From Streptomyces pyxinae (GTDB taxonomy: Bacteria > Actinomycetota > Actinomycetes > Streptomycetales > Streptomycetaceae): a DNA stretch of 64,000 nucleotides. The DNA is taken from NCBI RefSeq assembly GCF_024756275.1, contig NZ_JANUGQ010000005.1, positions 62,001 to 126,000 of the forward strand, written 5' to 3'. Below are positions 24,199 through 32,804 of the stretch, in pieces. Made by a program: the position numbers and the translations under genes. The notes below the pieces were generated by a model. That model was given only the letters and a program-made list of their open reading frames with translations. It was not told where the DNA came from and ran no database searches. Within the stretch, counting starts at the first letter, position 1. The number at the start of each line of letters is the position of its first letter.

Positions 24199-24237
24199 TC
24201 AGCCCTGGACGAAGCAGAACTCGTTGCCCTCCGGGTC
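24199..24237. repeat. right att-like direct repeat
   Basis: 39 bp identical to 19786-19824. It forms the stop codon and last 12 sense codons of the VOC gene, so insertion leaves that gene intact. Confidence 0.85.
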
Positions 24238-24546
24238 CTCCAGGACCTGGAAGTGGCCGTACTCGTCGGTCACGATGCCGCCCACCCGCGTCGCGCCCAG
24301 CGCCACCGCCGCCGTCGCCGCCTGGTCGACCTCGCCCGCGTACAGGTCCAGATGGAGCCGGTTCTTGCCGGCCTTCTCCTCCCGCACCCGCTGGAAGGCG
24401 ACCCGTACGAAGCCCTCCGGGTCGACATAGGACCAGTCCGGAGAGCGGTCCACCGGGTCACCGCCCAGCAGCGCGGCCCAGAACCGGACCAGCGCCGCCG
24501 GATCGGCGCAGTCGAGGACGATCTCTTCCACACGTGCTCGGATCAT
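24199..24546 (-). CDS. VOC superfamily protein (integration target)
   Basis: 115 aa, one VOC module: VEEIVLDCADPAALVRFWAA at the start, LHLDLYAG in the middle and FQVLEDPEGNEFCFVQG at the end, with the DPEGNEFC metal-ligand region. Function within the fold is not assignable. Its last 39 bp are duplicated at 19786-19824, marking it as the attachment site of the neighbouring island. Start at ATG 24546. Confidence 0.9.
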   Translation of the reverse strand: MIRARVEEIVLDCADPAALVRFWAALLGGDPVDRSPDWSYVDPEGFVRVAFQRVREEKAGKNRLHLDLYAGEVDQAATAAVALGATRVGGIVTDEYGHFQVLEDPEGNEFCFVQG

Positions 24547-24662
24547 GGCCCCGAGCGTACGCGCGCGATCCGTGCCTGATCCGGAGGCGACGGCCGAAGA
24601 AGGCGGAAGAAGACGGGGAGGAGATGGAAGAAGGCAGAGGGATCAGGCGCCGGGAGCGGTGT

Positions 24663-25385
24663 TCACGGACTTTCGTGGATGGTGGCGGCGAACCGCGCCG
24701 CGTCCCAGGTGCCGCCCAGCGGCGGGGCCAGCCAACCGGGAGCCGCCGCCCGGAAACGGGCCGGGTCCAGCCGGCCGGCGCCCACCGGGACCGCGCCCAG
24801 CAGCGGGGCACCCGCCGACTCCGGCAGGTCGCCCAGGTTGCACCGCTCGGCAAGGCCGGGCTCCCGGGGCCAGGCGCCGACCACCACACCGAGCTGGGCG
24901 AGGCCCCGCGCCCGCAGTGCCTCGCCGGTGAGGGCCACCTGGTTGAGTGTGCCGAGCCCGGCGGTGGCCACCACCAGGACCGGCGCCGCCAGCAGCCGGG
25001 CGGCGTCCGCGAGCGTGCCGCCCGTCTCGTCGTACCGCACCAGCAGCCCGCCCGCGCCCTCGACCAGCACCAGATCGTGCTCGGCGGCCAGTTTCTCCGC
25101 CGCCTCGGCCACCCGGTCCGGCCGCACCGGTGCCATACCGGCCCGGCGGGCGGCCGTCACCGGTGCCAACGGCTCGGGGAACCGGTCCAGTTCGGCGGCG
25201 GTCACCTCCCCGGCCAGCCGGACCACCTCATCGGCGTCACCCGGCTCCCCGGGCGCCATCCCGGTCTGGGCGGGCTTCAGCACCGCCACCGACCGGCCCG
25301 CCGCCCGGGCCAGCGCGGCCACGGCGGCGGTGACCACCGTCTTGCCGATCTCCGTCCCCGTACCACTGACCACCAGTACCGGCAT
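24663..25385 (-). CDS. bioD: dethiobiotin synthetase
   Basis: 240 aa. It closes the ureido ring of biotin from DAPA, CO2 and ATP. The P-loop variant [14 protein letters not shown] (residues 8-21) is diagnostic of Bio[20 protein letters not shown] and [15 protein letters not shown] follow in the family order. It begins 1 bp after the bioA stop, so it is the last gene of the bioB-bioA-bioD operon. Confidence 0.95.
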   Translation of the reverse strand: MPVLVVSGTGTEIGKTVVTAAVAALARAAGRSVAVLKPAQTGMAPGEPGDADEVVRLAGEVTAAELDRFPEPLAPVTAARRAGMAPVRPDRVAEAAEKLAAEHDLVLVEGAGGLLVRYDETGGTLADAARLLAAPVLVVATAGLGTLNQVALTGEALRARGLAQLGVVVGAWPREPGLAERCNLGDLPESAGAPLLGAVPVGAGRLDPARFRAAAPGWLAPPLGGTWDAARFAATIHESP

Positions 25386-25386
25386 C

Positions 25387-26739
25387 TCAGCCCTCCCGCG
25401 CCGCAGCGCACACCGCGCGGCAGATCCGCGCCAGGTCCTCGTCGTCCGTCACATAGGGCGGCATCACATACACCAGGTCGCGGAACGGCCGCAGCCACAC
25501 TCCCTCGCGCACCGCGGCCGCGGTCGCCGCCGCCACATCCACCGGGTGGTCCAGCTGGACGACTCCGATGGCGCCCAGCACCCGTACGTCCGCCACCCCG
25601 GGCAGTCCGGCGGCCGGTGCGAGACCGGTCCGCAACCCGGCGCCGATCCGGGCCACTTCGGCCGCCCAGTCCTGGCCGAGCAGCAGCTCGACCGAGGCAC
25701 ACGCCACCGCCGCGGCCAGCGGATTGCCCATGAACGTCGGACCGTGTGCCAGGACCGGCACCTCGCCGGAGGAGATGCCCTCGGCCACCGCGGCCGTGCA
25801 GAGGGTGGCCGCCATCGACAGATAGCCGCCGGTCAGCGCCTTGCCCAGACACATCACATCCGGGGCCACCCCGGCGTGCCCGGCCGCGAACAGCGTCCCC
25901 GTCCGCCCGAAACCGGTGGCGATCTCGTCGAAGACGAGCAGCACCTCGTGCTCGTCACACGCCTCCCGCAGCACCCGCAGATAGGCCGGGTCGTGAAAGC
26001 GCATACCGCCCGCGCCCTGCACCACCGGCTCCACGATCACCGCGGCCAACTCGTGCGCGTGGCGCCCGATCAGGGTGCGGAGCTCGTCCGCGTACCCCTC
26101 CTCGTACGCCGCCGGCGGGGGACCGGCGAACACCTGGCGCGGCAGCGCACCGGCCCACAGCCCGTGCATCCCGCCCTCCGGGTCGCACACCGACATGGGC
26201 TGCCAGGTGTCCCCGTGGTAGCCGCCCCGCCAGGTGAGCAGTCGTTGTTTTCCGGGGCGGCCCACCGAACGCCAGTACTGGAGGCACATCTTCACCGCGA
26301 CCTCGACGGCGACCGAGCCCGAGTCGGAGAGAAAGACATGGCGCAGCGGCTCGGGGGTGATCTCCACCAGCCGGGTGGCCAGCCGGACGGCGGGCTCATG
26401 GGTGAGCCCGCCGAACATCACATGGCTCATCCGGTCCAGCTGGTCGCGGGCCGCCGCGTTGAGCACCGGGTGGTTGTAACCGTGCACGGCCGACCACCAC
26501 GAGGACATGCCGTCGACCAACTCCCGCTGCCCATGGGCAGGTTCGGCCAGCCGGAGCCGTACCCCGGAGGCCGACTCCACCACCAGTGGGTCCTCGCGGC
26601 CGGGCATGGGACCGTACGGATGCCAGACGTGCGCGCGGTCCAGCGCCACCAGCCCGGCGGGCGACAGTGTGCCCCGCTCGCCGGCGGCCGGCGCCACCGC
26701 GGTGTTCCCGCCCCCGGCGCCGGGAAGCGGCTCAGGCAT
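25387..26739 (-). CDS. bioA: adenosylmethionine-8-amino-7-oxononanoate aminotransferase
   Basis: 450 aa, fold-type I PLP class III aminotransferase that converts KAPA to DAPA with S-adenosylmethionine as amino donor. BioA-specific segments are [11 protein letters not shown] near the N-terminus, [40 protein letters not shown] and the cofactor lysine region [14 protein letters not shown] to [12 protein letters not shown] (Lys at about residue 293). The start overlaps bioB by 8 bp, implying coupled translation. Confidence 0.96.
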   Translation of the reverse strand: MPEPLPGAGGGNTAVAPAAGERGTLSPAGLVALDRAHVWHPYGPMPGREDPLVVESASGVRLRLAEPAHGQRELVDGMSSWWSAVHGYNHPVLNAAARDQLDRMSHVMFGGLTHEPAVRLATRLVEITPEPLRHVFLSDSGSVAVEVAVKMCLQYWRSVGRPGKQRLLTWRGGYHGDTWQPMSVCDPEGGMHGLWAGALPRQVFAGPPPAAYEEGYADELRTLIGRHAHELAAVIVEPVVQGAGGMRFHDPAYLRVLREACDEHEVLLVFDEIATGFGRTGTLFAAGHAGVAPDVMCLGKALTGGYLSMAATLCTAAVAEGISSGEVPVLAHGPTFMGNPLAAAVACASVELLLGQDWAAEVARIGAGLRTGLAPAAGLPGVADVRVLGAIGVVQLDHPVDVAAATAAAVREGVWLRPFRDLVYVMPPYVTDDEDLARICRAVCAAAREG

Positions 26740-27985
26740 TGGGCGCGAGATCCGTACCGGCGCCCCGGCGGCGTACCGTCACCAGATCGGTGCGCGACCC
26801 GGCGGCCCCCGCGCCCGCGGCGACCGGATCGGCCTCCGGTCCGGACCGCTGTCCCACCGGTGCCGGCTCCGCCGGCGAAGGCACGGTCTCCGCCGCCGGG
26901 CCGCACACCGAACCGGAGCCGCAACCACCGCCACCGCCACCGCCTTCGCCGCAGCCGCCCGTGGCCGCGTCCGCCCGGTGCGCGGGCAGGGTGGTGGTGT
27001 CGGTGCCCTCCACGGTGAAGCCGGCGTCCGCGATCATGTCCAGATCCGCCTTGCCCGCCTGACCCTCACTGGTCAGGTAGTCGCCCAGGAAGATCGAGTT
27101 GGCCAGGTGCAGGGCCAGCGGCTGGAGCGTGCGCAGATGCACCTCACGGCCGCCGGCGAGCCGGACCTCGACATCCGGGCAGACGAAGCGGACCATCGCC
27201 AGGATGCGCAGCGCGCGCTGCGGGGTGAGGTTCCACTCCTTGGCGAGCGGGGTGCCCTCGAATGGGATGAGGAAGTTGACCGGCACCGAGTCCGGGTCCA
27301 GCTCTCGCAGCGAGAACACCACGTCCACCAGGTCCGCGTCGCTCTCGCCCATGCCCGCGATCAGCCCCGAACAGGCGGAGAGCCCGGCGGCGTGCGCCTT
27401 CTGGACGGTGTCCACCCGGTCGGCGTAGGTATGGGTGCTGGTGATCTTCCCGTACGTCTCCTCGGACGTGTTCAGGTTGTGGTTGTACGCGTCGGCGCCC
27501 GCCGACCGCAGCCGTTCGGCCTGGCCGTCCGAGAGCAGGCCCAGGCAGGCGCAGACCTCGACGCCCTCGTTCTGTTCCTTGATCGCCTCGATCGTCCTGG
27601 AGACCCGGTCCACGTCCCGGTCGGTCGGTCCCCGGCCGCTGGCCACCAGGCAGACCCGCTTGGCGCCGCCCGCCACCCCGGCCGCCGCCGCCTTCGACGC
27701 CTCGTCCGGCTTCAGCCAGGTGTACTTGAGGATCCCGGCCGTGGAGCCCAGCCGCTGGGAACAGTAGGAGCAGTCCTCGGGGCACAGCCCCGACTTGAGA
27801 TTGACCAGATAGTTGAGCTTCACACGACGGCCGAACCACTGGCGGCGCACCCTGCCCGCGGCGGCCACCACATCGAGCAGGTCGTCGTCGGACGTGGCCA
27901 GAACGGCCAGCGCTTCCTCACGGGTCGGCAGCTCGCGCCGCAGGCCCTTGTCCACCAGTGTGTCCAGCAACAGGTCCAGGTCCAT
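26732..27985 (-). CDS. bioB: biotin synthase (radical SAM)
   Basis: 417 aa. It inserts sulfur into dethiobiotin. The radical-SAM cluster motif is [10 protein letters not shown] (Cys at about residues 69, 73 and 76). The remaining conserved Cys ([17 protein letters not shown] region, VCACLGLL) and [14 protein letters not shown] are as in BioB. The enzyme core ends near residue 335. A tail of about 80 residues follows with a Gly/Cys-rich run ([20 protein letters not shown]) and a Pro/Ala stretch, which is unusual. First gene of the bio operon, divergent from bioF. Confidence 0.95.
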   Translation of the reverse strand: MDLDLLLDTLVDKGLRRELPTREEALAVLATSDDDLLDVVAAAGRVRRQWFGRRVKLNYLVNLKSGLCPEDCSYCSQRLGSTAGILKYTWLKPDEASKAAAAGVAGGAKRVCLVASGRGPTDRDVDRVSRTIEAIKEQNEGVEVCACLGLLSDGQAERLRSAGADAYNHNLNTSEETYGKITSTHTYADRVDTVQKAHAAGLSACSGLIAGMGESDADLVDVVFSLRELDPDSVPVNFLIPFEGTPLAKEWNLTPQRALRILAMVRFVCPDVEVRLAGGREVHLRTLQPLALHLANSIFLGDYLTSEGQAGKADLDMIADAGFTVEGTDTTTLPAHRADAATGGCGEGGGGGGGCGSGSVCGPAAETVPSPAEPAPVGQRSGPEADPVAAGAGAAGSRTDLVTVRRRGAGTDLAPNA

Positions 27986-28129
27986 GGCGCCGATCCTGTC
28001 CTACCGGACACCTCCCGGCCAAGGAGGAACCGGACAAGAGAGCAGGCCCGAGGTGTGTGTATGACCACACGCCCACCCCGGTTGCGCGCCGTTAGGGTCT
28101 GTGCGTTGCCTACAAACAGGGACCCGCTC
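27986..28129. promoter_or_regulatory. divergent control region of bioB and bioF
   Basis: 144 bp must carry both promoters. An inverted repeat GTGTG-TATGAC-CACAC lies near 28054-28069. The spacer is lower in GC than the flanking genes. The regulator is not in the window and no known biotin operator consensus was matched. Confidence 0.4.
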
Positions 28130-29464
28130 ATGCCACAGGCTCCGCTGCCTCGGTCCGCGCCGCCGGCACCCGCTCCTGCCCCGTCCGCCCCCGGCGCCCC
28201 CGCTCGCCCGCCGGAGGCCGGCCCCGTGCCCGGTCCCGCCGCCCGTGCGCCGGCGGCCGCTCCGCCCGGAGCCGTCGTGCACCCGCCGGCGGCCGCTCCG
28301 CCCGGGGCCGCCGCCACAGCCGCCTTCGACTGGCTCGACGCGGAGGCCGCCGGCCGCGCCGCCGCGGGCCTGGTCCGCACCCTGCGCCCGCGCCCCGCCG
28401 GGGCCGGGCCGCTCGATCTGGCGGGCAACGACTATCTGGGCCTCACCCGGCACCCCGAGGTCACCGCCGCCGCGGCCGGCGCGGCCCGCCGCTGGGGCGC
28501 CGGGGCCACCGGGTCGCGGCTGGTCACCGGCACCACCGAGCTGCACACCGAACTGGAACGGGAACTGGCGGAGTTCTGCGGCTTCGAGGCGGCGCTGGTC
28601 TTCTCCTCGGGCTACGCCGCCAACCTGGCCGCGCTGACCGCGCTCGGCGGGCACCGGGACCGCCCGGGGCTGATCGTCTCGGACGCGGGCAACCACGCCT
28701 CGCTGGTGGACGGCTGCCGGCTGGCCCGGGCCGGGACCACCGTCGTGGGGCACGCCGATCCGGACGCGGTGGACCGGGCGCTGGCGGCCGGTCCGGGGCG
28801 CCCGGCGCTGGTGGTGACCGACTCGGTGTTCTCGGTGGACGGGGACGCCGCGCCGCTCGCCGCTCTGGCCGCCGTCTGCCGGGAGCGTGGGGCGGCGCTG
28901 GTGGTGGACGACGCCCACGGCCTCGGTGTGCTCGGACCCGGCGGGCGGGGTGCGCCGTACGGGGCCGGGCTGGCCGGCGCGCCCGACGTGGTCGCCACGG
29001 TCACCCTCTCCAAGGCGCTCGGCAGCCAGGGCGGGGCCGTGCTCGGACCGGCGCGGGTCATCGAGCACCTGGTCAACGCGGCACGGACCTTCATCTTCGA
29101 CACCGGCCTCGCCCCGGCCGCCGCCGGCGCCGCCCTGGCGAGCCTGCGGCTGCTCCGCCGGGAGCCCGAACTGCCGGGCCGGGTCCGGCGGGTGGCGGCG
29201 GAGCTGCACGGCCGGCTGACCGGCGCGGGACTGACGGCGGCGCGGCCCGACGCGGCCGTGGTCTCCGTCCGGGCCCCCTCCCCGGAGCAGGCGCTCCAGT
29301 GGGCGGCCGACTGCCGGTCGGAGGGGCTCGCGGTCGGCTGCTTCCGGCCGCCGTCGGTGCCGGACGGGATCTCCCGGCTGCGGCTCACCGCCCGGGCGGA
29401 TCTGACGGAGCGGGAGGTCACGGAGGCGGTGGCCATCATCCTCCGTACCGCACCGGCCCGCTGA
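28130..29464 (+). CDS. bioF: 8-amino-7-oxononanoate synthase
   Basis: 444 aa from ATG 28130. It condenses pimeloyl-thioester and alanine to KAPA, the first dedicated biotin step. The alpha-oxoamine synthase core is clear: LDLAGNDYLGLTRHPEV, GSRLVTGTTELHTELE, VVDDAHGLGVLG, and the PLP lysine in TLSKALGSQGG (about residue 300). The N-terminal 60 residues are almost pure Ala/Pro and absent from typical BioF, so the true start may be a later GTG near 28277. Divergent from bioBAD. Confidence 0.93.
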   Translation: MPQAPLPRSAPPAPAPAPSAPGAPARPPEAGPVPGPAARAPAAAPPGAVVHPPAAAPPGAAATAAFDWLDAEAAGRAAAGLVRTLRPRPAGAGPLDLAGNDYLGLTRHPEVTAAAAGAARRWGAGATGSRLVTGTTELHTELERELAEFCGFEAALVFSSGYAANLAALTALGGHRDRPGLIVSDAGNHASLVDGCRLARAGTTVVGHADPDAVDRALAAGPGRPALVVTDSVFSVDGDAAPLAALAAVCRERGAALVVDDAHGLGVLGPGGRGAPYGAGLAGAPDVVATVTLSKALGSQGGAVLGPARVIEHLVNAARTFIFDTGLAPAAAGAALASLRLLRREPELPGRVRRVAAELHGRLTGAGLTAARPDAAVVSVRAPSPEQALQWAADCRSEGLAVGCFRPPSVPDGISRLRLTARADLTEREVTEAVAIILRTAPAR

Positions 29465-30022
29465 CATCCTCTCGGCCATATGGCCGGCCGTACGGCAGAG
29501 GCGCCGGTACCGCCACGGGCGCCCGGGCCGGTGGCCGGCGATCGCTCTCATCGGGAGGGCGGTCGCGCTCGTCACCGTCCCGGCGCTCATACGGCGCGGG
29601 CGAGCCGGCCGTCATACCGGGCGTCAGGTGTCGGCCGGCCAGAGACGGCCCACGCCCGCCGACCGGTGATGAGCAGAAGCAGGAGCAGGAGCAGGGGCAG
29701 GGGCAGCAGTCACAGCCGGAGCCGGAGCCGGAGCCACGGCCCGGGAGTCGCAGCCCCGGAGTCGCAGCCGTACAGGGGCCCCTGGTTGGTCACGCTGTGT
29801 GATCACCTCAGGGGTGCGACCTCTGGTGGAATACGGTCTCCCGTAGCAGGGCTCACCGCATCGAGCGACAGAATGACCCGGATACGGACGGTTCTTGAGG
29901 GAACGCCCGCAGCCGGGGCGACATAAGTGGCACTCTGGCGCGAAGCGCTATCCGAGGCCGCCCATGTCCGGCATCCGCCTGGTGCCGGGGCCCGGCCCCG
30001 GGGGGAAAGGGACACCATCGCC
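29465..30022. other. 558-bp intergenic region
   Basis: It includes short GC-rich repeats (GGAGCAG-like units around 29675-29700 and CCGGAGC units at 29715-29735). Near its right end lies the leader of the HATPase gene. Open frames here have simple-sequence composition and are not convincing genes. Confidence 0.5.
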
Positions 30023-30454
30023 ATGGCAGACCACCTGGAAGCCTCCCTCACTCTGCCGAGCGATCCCGCCTCGGTCGCCACCGCTCGCCGCTATGTGGCG
30101 GACGTTCTCGTGGGGTGGGGCCTCCCCGACGCGGCGGAGCTCGCGTATACGGTCCGGCTGATCGTCTCGGAACTGGCCACCAACGCGGTCCAGCACACCC
30201 TCGGTCAGTCACCGACCTTCACGGTGGACGTGCGGCTGGACCGGGACGAGCGGCTCCGGATCGGTGTCACCGACAGTCACCCGCGTCGGCCGCGCCGGCT
30301 CCCCGCGGCCGTCCAGCAGGACAACGGCCGGGGCATGGTCATCATTCGCTGGCTCGCCGCCGAGTGCGGCGGCAGGCTCACGGTCACCCCCACCGACGAG
30401 GGCGGCAAGACGGTGTGGATCGCCCTTCCCTGGGCGACCCCGGTACCTCAGTGA
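30023..30454 (+). CDS. HATPase_c domain protein (anti-sigma factor/RsbW-like)
   Basis: 143 aa from ATG 30023. A single GHKL ATPase domain: N-box VRLIVSELATNAVQHT (about residues 41-56), G1-type DNGRGMVIIRWLA (about 98-111) and a terminal GGKTVWIALPW. Such stand-alone ATPases act as Ser/Thr kinases of anti-anti-sigma factors or as regulators binding sigma factors; Streptomyces encodes dozens. No partner is adjacent, so its target is unknown. Confidence 0.85.
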   Translation: MADHLEASLTLPSDPASVATARRYVADVLVGWGLPDAAELAYTVRLIVSELATNAVQHTLGQSPTFTVDVRLDRDERLRIGVTDSHPRRPRRLPAAVQQDNGRGMVIIRWLAAECGGRLTVTPTDEGGKTVWIALPWATPVPQ

Positions 30455-30575
30455 GCCTCACTGAGTCTCAGTGAGCCGTCTCGCGGTACGGCTCCGCGCT
30501 ACGGACCTCCGGGAGCGGTACAGGGGCGCGCCGGCGCCGCGAACACCCCTGTACCACCGTGGGACACGTGCGGGG

Positions 30576-31052
30576 TCAGCGCACCCGGCCGTACCAGGCA
30601 GACTTGGACCAGATCTTCTCCAGCTTCACCACGGAGCCGGTCTTGGGCGAGTGCCAGATCTTGTTGTTACCCGCGTAGATACCGACGTGGTAGACGCTGC
30701 TGCCACTGTGGAAGAAGACCAGGTCACCCTTCTGGCGGCCGGACGCCGAGATGTGACGTGTCTTGTTGTACTGCTGCTGCGCGGTGCGCGGCAGTGCCTT
30801 GCCCGCCTTCTTGTACGCGTAGAGCGTCAGTCCCGAGCAGTCGAACCGGGACGGGCCCACTGCTCCGTACTTGTAGGGTGCGCCCTTCTTGGACGCGGCG
30901 ATGTTGAGCGCCTTGGTCGCGTGCGCCGGGGCGGCCTGAGCCTCCGGCGTGGCGCCGGGCGCCAGCAGTGTGCCGCCGACGGCGGCGAGGGTCAGTGCCG
31001 AGACGGCACCGGCTCGCGACAGCAGAGACGGGACATGAATCTGCGCAGTCAT
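30576..31052 (-). CDS. secreted NlpC/P60 cell-wall hydrolase (C40 peptidase)
   Basis: 158 aa from ATG 31052. A signal peptide (about 1-42, ending PEAQAAPAH) is followed by a bare NlpC/P60 domain: catalytic Cys in SRFDCSGLTLYAY, His in VYHVGIYAGNNKIWHSP and the third polar residue His in IWHSP. It should cleave D-gamma-glutamyl bonds of peptidoglycan stem peptides. No SH3 or LysM wall-binding domain is present. A ydaO c-di-AMP riboswitch lies directly upstream, which matches known c-di-AMP control of wall hydrolases in actinobacteria. Confidence 0.93.
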   Translation of the reverse strand: MTAQIHVPSLLSRAGAVSALTLAAVGGTLLAPGATPEAQAAPAHATKALNIAASKKGAPYKYGAVGPSRFDCSGLTLYAYKKAGKALPRTAQQQYNKTRHISASGRQKGDLVFFHSGSSVYHVGIYAGNNKIWHSPKTGSVVKLEKIWSKSAWYGRVR

Positions 31053-31061
31053 GCGCAACCC

Positions 31062-31205
31062 TTCGTCAGTCCGCCTGAGAAGGATGACCTGTCGGGTTCG
31101 GGCAGGCGAAGATGCCCGGCCGCTGGCGCGGCTTCACCCCAAGGAGCGACCGTGGGCGGTCACTCCGTACTGCTTGGGTCCTCCACTCCTGCCGATCCAC
31201 TTCTT
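31062..31205 (-). ncRNA. ydaO/yuaA c-di-AMP riboswitch
   Basis: Read on the minus strand, the leader contains the conserved blocks of this class in order. AGGACCCA lies at about 31182-31175, then a variable hairpin (ACCGCCCACGGT-like), TTGGGGTGAAGCCG at about 31142-31129, and CCCGAACCCGACAGGTCATCC at about 31103-31083. The GGGGTGAA and CCGAACCCGACAG motifs are diagnostic. It ends about 10 nt before the hydrolase start codon, so c-di-AMP binding probably reduces transcription or translation of the hydrolase. Ends are approximate. Confidence 0.85.
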
Positions 31206-31722
31206 GTCGACCAGTCATCCGGACGGCGGCAGGACTCGGCGTCCGCCCGGACCGCCCCGCCGCGGCGGCGGGGGCTTGTCGTCGTCACGGATCTTGTCCC
31301 ATGCCCGGGCGGTTTTCCGAACCGAAACCATGTTTTGTGAGGCTCCTCACGACTGATCCGTTCAGGTGGACACGGCCGTTTTGGGCCCCGGGAGAGCGCG
31401 GAATGTGAAGTTCCAGCACCGCCCGTACCAGCGGCGGAACCTGAGATTCCGGCAGCTTGGGACGGGAAAACCGCAAGTTGGATCGTGTGAATTTCATCCG
31501 TCTGCCTGCGCCGAATGGGCGAGGCGGTGGCGCGCCTCCAGGACGGCTCCGGCTCGGAGGTCGACAAGTGGGGGATTTTCAGCCATCGAGGGAGCGGATT
31601 CAGCCATGAGAGAGCCTTGAGCGAGGACTGGGAGGGGCCTTGAGAGGGCCTTGGCGGGCCTTGAGAGGGGTGCCGAGGGGTCGAGGGGGGTGTCGAGGGT
31701 CCTGTGGGGTCTTCCCGGAGGC
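31206..31722. other. gene-free region upstream of the riboswitch
   Basis: It should contain the hydrolase promoter. A 14-bp palindrome GTGAGGCTCCTCAC (31337-31350) is a candidate operator. Further right, GGGCCTTGAGAGGG occurs twice 21 bp apart (31635-31648, 31656-31669). No gene is seen. Confidence 0.5.
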
Positions 31723-32034
31723 TCAGTGCGGGGGCGCGGCCTCCGGGAGGGTCGTCCGGGCGGTGCGCCGTTCGCCGTCCAGCATCCGGAGTGCTCGCGC
31801 CAGGGTCGGGGCGTGCAGTTCCGTCTCGCCCCGGTCGTGCATCAGTGCCAGCGCGTCCCGCAGCGCGGCCGCCCGGCCGACGAGCGCCTGGGCCGCGCGC
31901 AGGGCTCCATAGGTGTGGGTGGTGCGGGCCGGGTTGATCCGTCCCAGCAGGTCGACCGCCGCCAGATAGCCGTCGATCACCTCCCCCTCGGCACGGGTCA
32001 GCGCGGGGAGCGGTGGTGGTTCGGGTGGCAGCAC
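31723..32034 (-). CDS. hypothetical helical protein downstream of clpP
   Basis: 103 aa from GTG 32034, 4 bp behind the clpP stop; an ATG at 32064 overlapping clpP is an alternative start. It is mostly helical (LTRAEGEVIDGYLAAVDLLG, GALRAAQALVGRAAALRDAL, LHAPTLARALRMLDGE) without membrane segments. Close spacing suggests it is co-expressed with, and may serve, the ClpP paralogue. No family recognised. Confidence 0.65.
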   Translation of the reverse strand: MLPPEPPPLPALTRAEGEVIDGYLAAVDLLGRINPARTTHTYGALRAAQALVGRAAALRDALALMHDRGETELHAPTLARALRMLDGERRTARTTLPEAAPPH

Positions 32035-32038
32035 CGGG

Positions 32039-32719
32039 TCACCTGCCCCGCGCGGAGACCACATGGTCCGCCAGGCCGTACGCCCGGGCCGCCGTGGCGT
32101 CGAGGACGGTGTCCCGCTCGATGTCCGCGTCGATCCGCTCCCGGCACTGTCCGGTGTGGCGCCGGAGCAGCTCCGCCAGCTGCTCCCGCTGCCGGAGCAA
32201 CTCGCGCGCGTGGATGTCGAGATCCGCAGCCCGGCCCTGGTACGTCTCCTCCAGTGCGGGCTGTCGCAGCACCACCCGCGCGGCGGGCAGCACCAGCCGC
32301 TTGCCCGGGGTGCCGGCCGCCAGCAGCACGGCGGCGGTGGACGCCACCTGGCCGACGCACACCGTCTCCACGTCGCAGCCGATCGCGGTCAGGGTGTCGT
32401 AGACCGCCGTCATGGCGGTGACCGTGCCGCCCGGGGAGTTGAGATACAGCGAGATGTCCCGCTCGGGCGCGGCGTACTCCAGGCAGAGGAGCTGGGCGAC
32501 CACATCGGTGGCGGTGATGTCGTCCAGCGGGGTGCTGAGGACGACGATCCGCTCCTCCAGCAGCTTGGCGTACGGATCGAGGGTCCGGGAGCCGCCGCCG
32601 GTGCGCTCGGTGAACTCGGGCAGTACCTGGCGGGCGGCCGGGGACCGGCCGGCCCGGAGGCTGTCCGGGGGGCCGGCGGTACCGGTGGCGCGGGGAACTT
32701 CGGGCAGGGCAGGGCTCAT
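32039..32719 (-). CDS. clpP: ClpP-family peptidase paralogue with altered catalytic His
   Basis: 226 aa, longer than housekeeping ClpP (about 195-215) by an N-terminal extension. The fold is clear: [40 protein letters not shown], and the nucleophile segment [22 protein letters not shown] (Ser retained). The segment that normally reads IHQP is [10 protein letters not shown], so the catalytic His is replaced by Arg. The distal [17 protein letters not shown] keeps the Asp. It may be an inactive or partner subunit in mixed ClpP rings, as Streptomyces has several ClpP genes. Divergent from a Phd/YefM antitoxin gene. Confidence 0.9.
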   Translation of the reverse strand: MSPALPEVPRATGTAGPPDSLRAGRSPAARQVLPEFTERTGGGSRTLDPYAKLLEERIVVLSTPLDDITATDVVAQLLCLEYAAPERDISLYLNSPGGTVTAMTAVYDTLTAIGCDVETVCVGQVASTAAVLLAAGTPGKRLVLPAARVVLRQPALEETYQGRAADLDIHARELLRQREQLAELLRRHTGQCRERIDADIERDTVLDATAARAYGLADHVVSARGR

Positions 32720-32744
32720 GACGTACCTCCAGCGGTGAAGCGTC

Positions 32745-32798
32745 CGTAAAAAATGTACAGGACGTAAAGATCGTAAGGAAAGTACGGAGCGTTATGAT
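32745..32798 (+). promoter_or_regulatory. divergent clpP/antitoxin control region with 14-bp direct repeats
   Basis: CGTAAAAAATGTAC (32745-32758) and CGTAAGGAAAGTAC (32772-32785) are direct repeats of CGTAARRAAWGTAC, 27 bp apart, in a patch of very low GC. A perfect -10 box TATGAT (32793-32798) ends 6 bp before the antitoxin ATG, so that transcript should be leaderless. The second repeat covers the -35 position. Phd/YefM proteins repress their own promoters at repeats, so autoregulation is likely. Confidence 0.6.
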
Positions 32799-32804
32799 GG
32801 GTCC

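Larger units (their letters stand above)
19786..24237. mobile_element. 4.4-kb att-flanked genomic island without a recognised integrase
   Basis: The segment is bounded by an exact 39-bp direct repeat. The right copy is the intact 3' end, including the stop codon, of the VOC gene at 24199-24546; the left copy is an isolated duplicate. This is the expected footprint of site-specific integration at a gene's 3' end that leaves the target intact. Cargo: an HNH protein, a small membrane protein, a broken HNH/phage-like remnant, an XRE/TPR regulator of lower GC with a TTA codon, a coupled operon of three unknown genes and an HTH-like unknown protein. No tyrosine or serine recombinase is recognisable, so it is either a decayed element or one mobilised in trans. 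Confidence 0.7.

Noticed and set aside
19786..24237. Integrase, Xis or Rep/Tra genes of a typical Streptomyces integrative element
   Set aside because: All plausible frames in the island were read. None shows a tyrosine-recombinase RHRY set, a serine-recombinase catalytic region or FtsK-like motifs.
29480..29930. Possible small genes in the bioF-HATPase spacer
   Set aside because: Frames encode Arg/Ser/Gly or Pro/Ala repeats produced by short tandem DNA repeats; no start context or homology-like segments.
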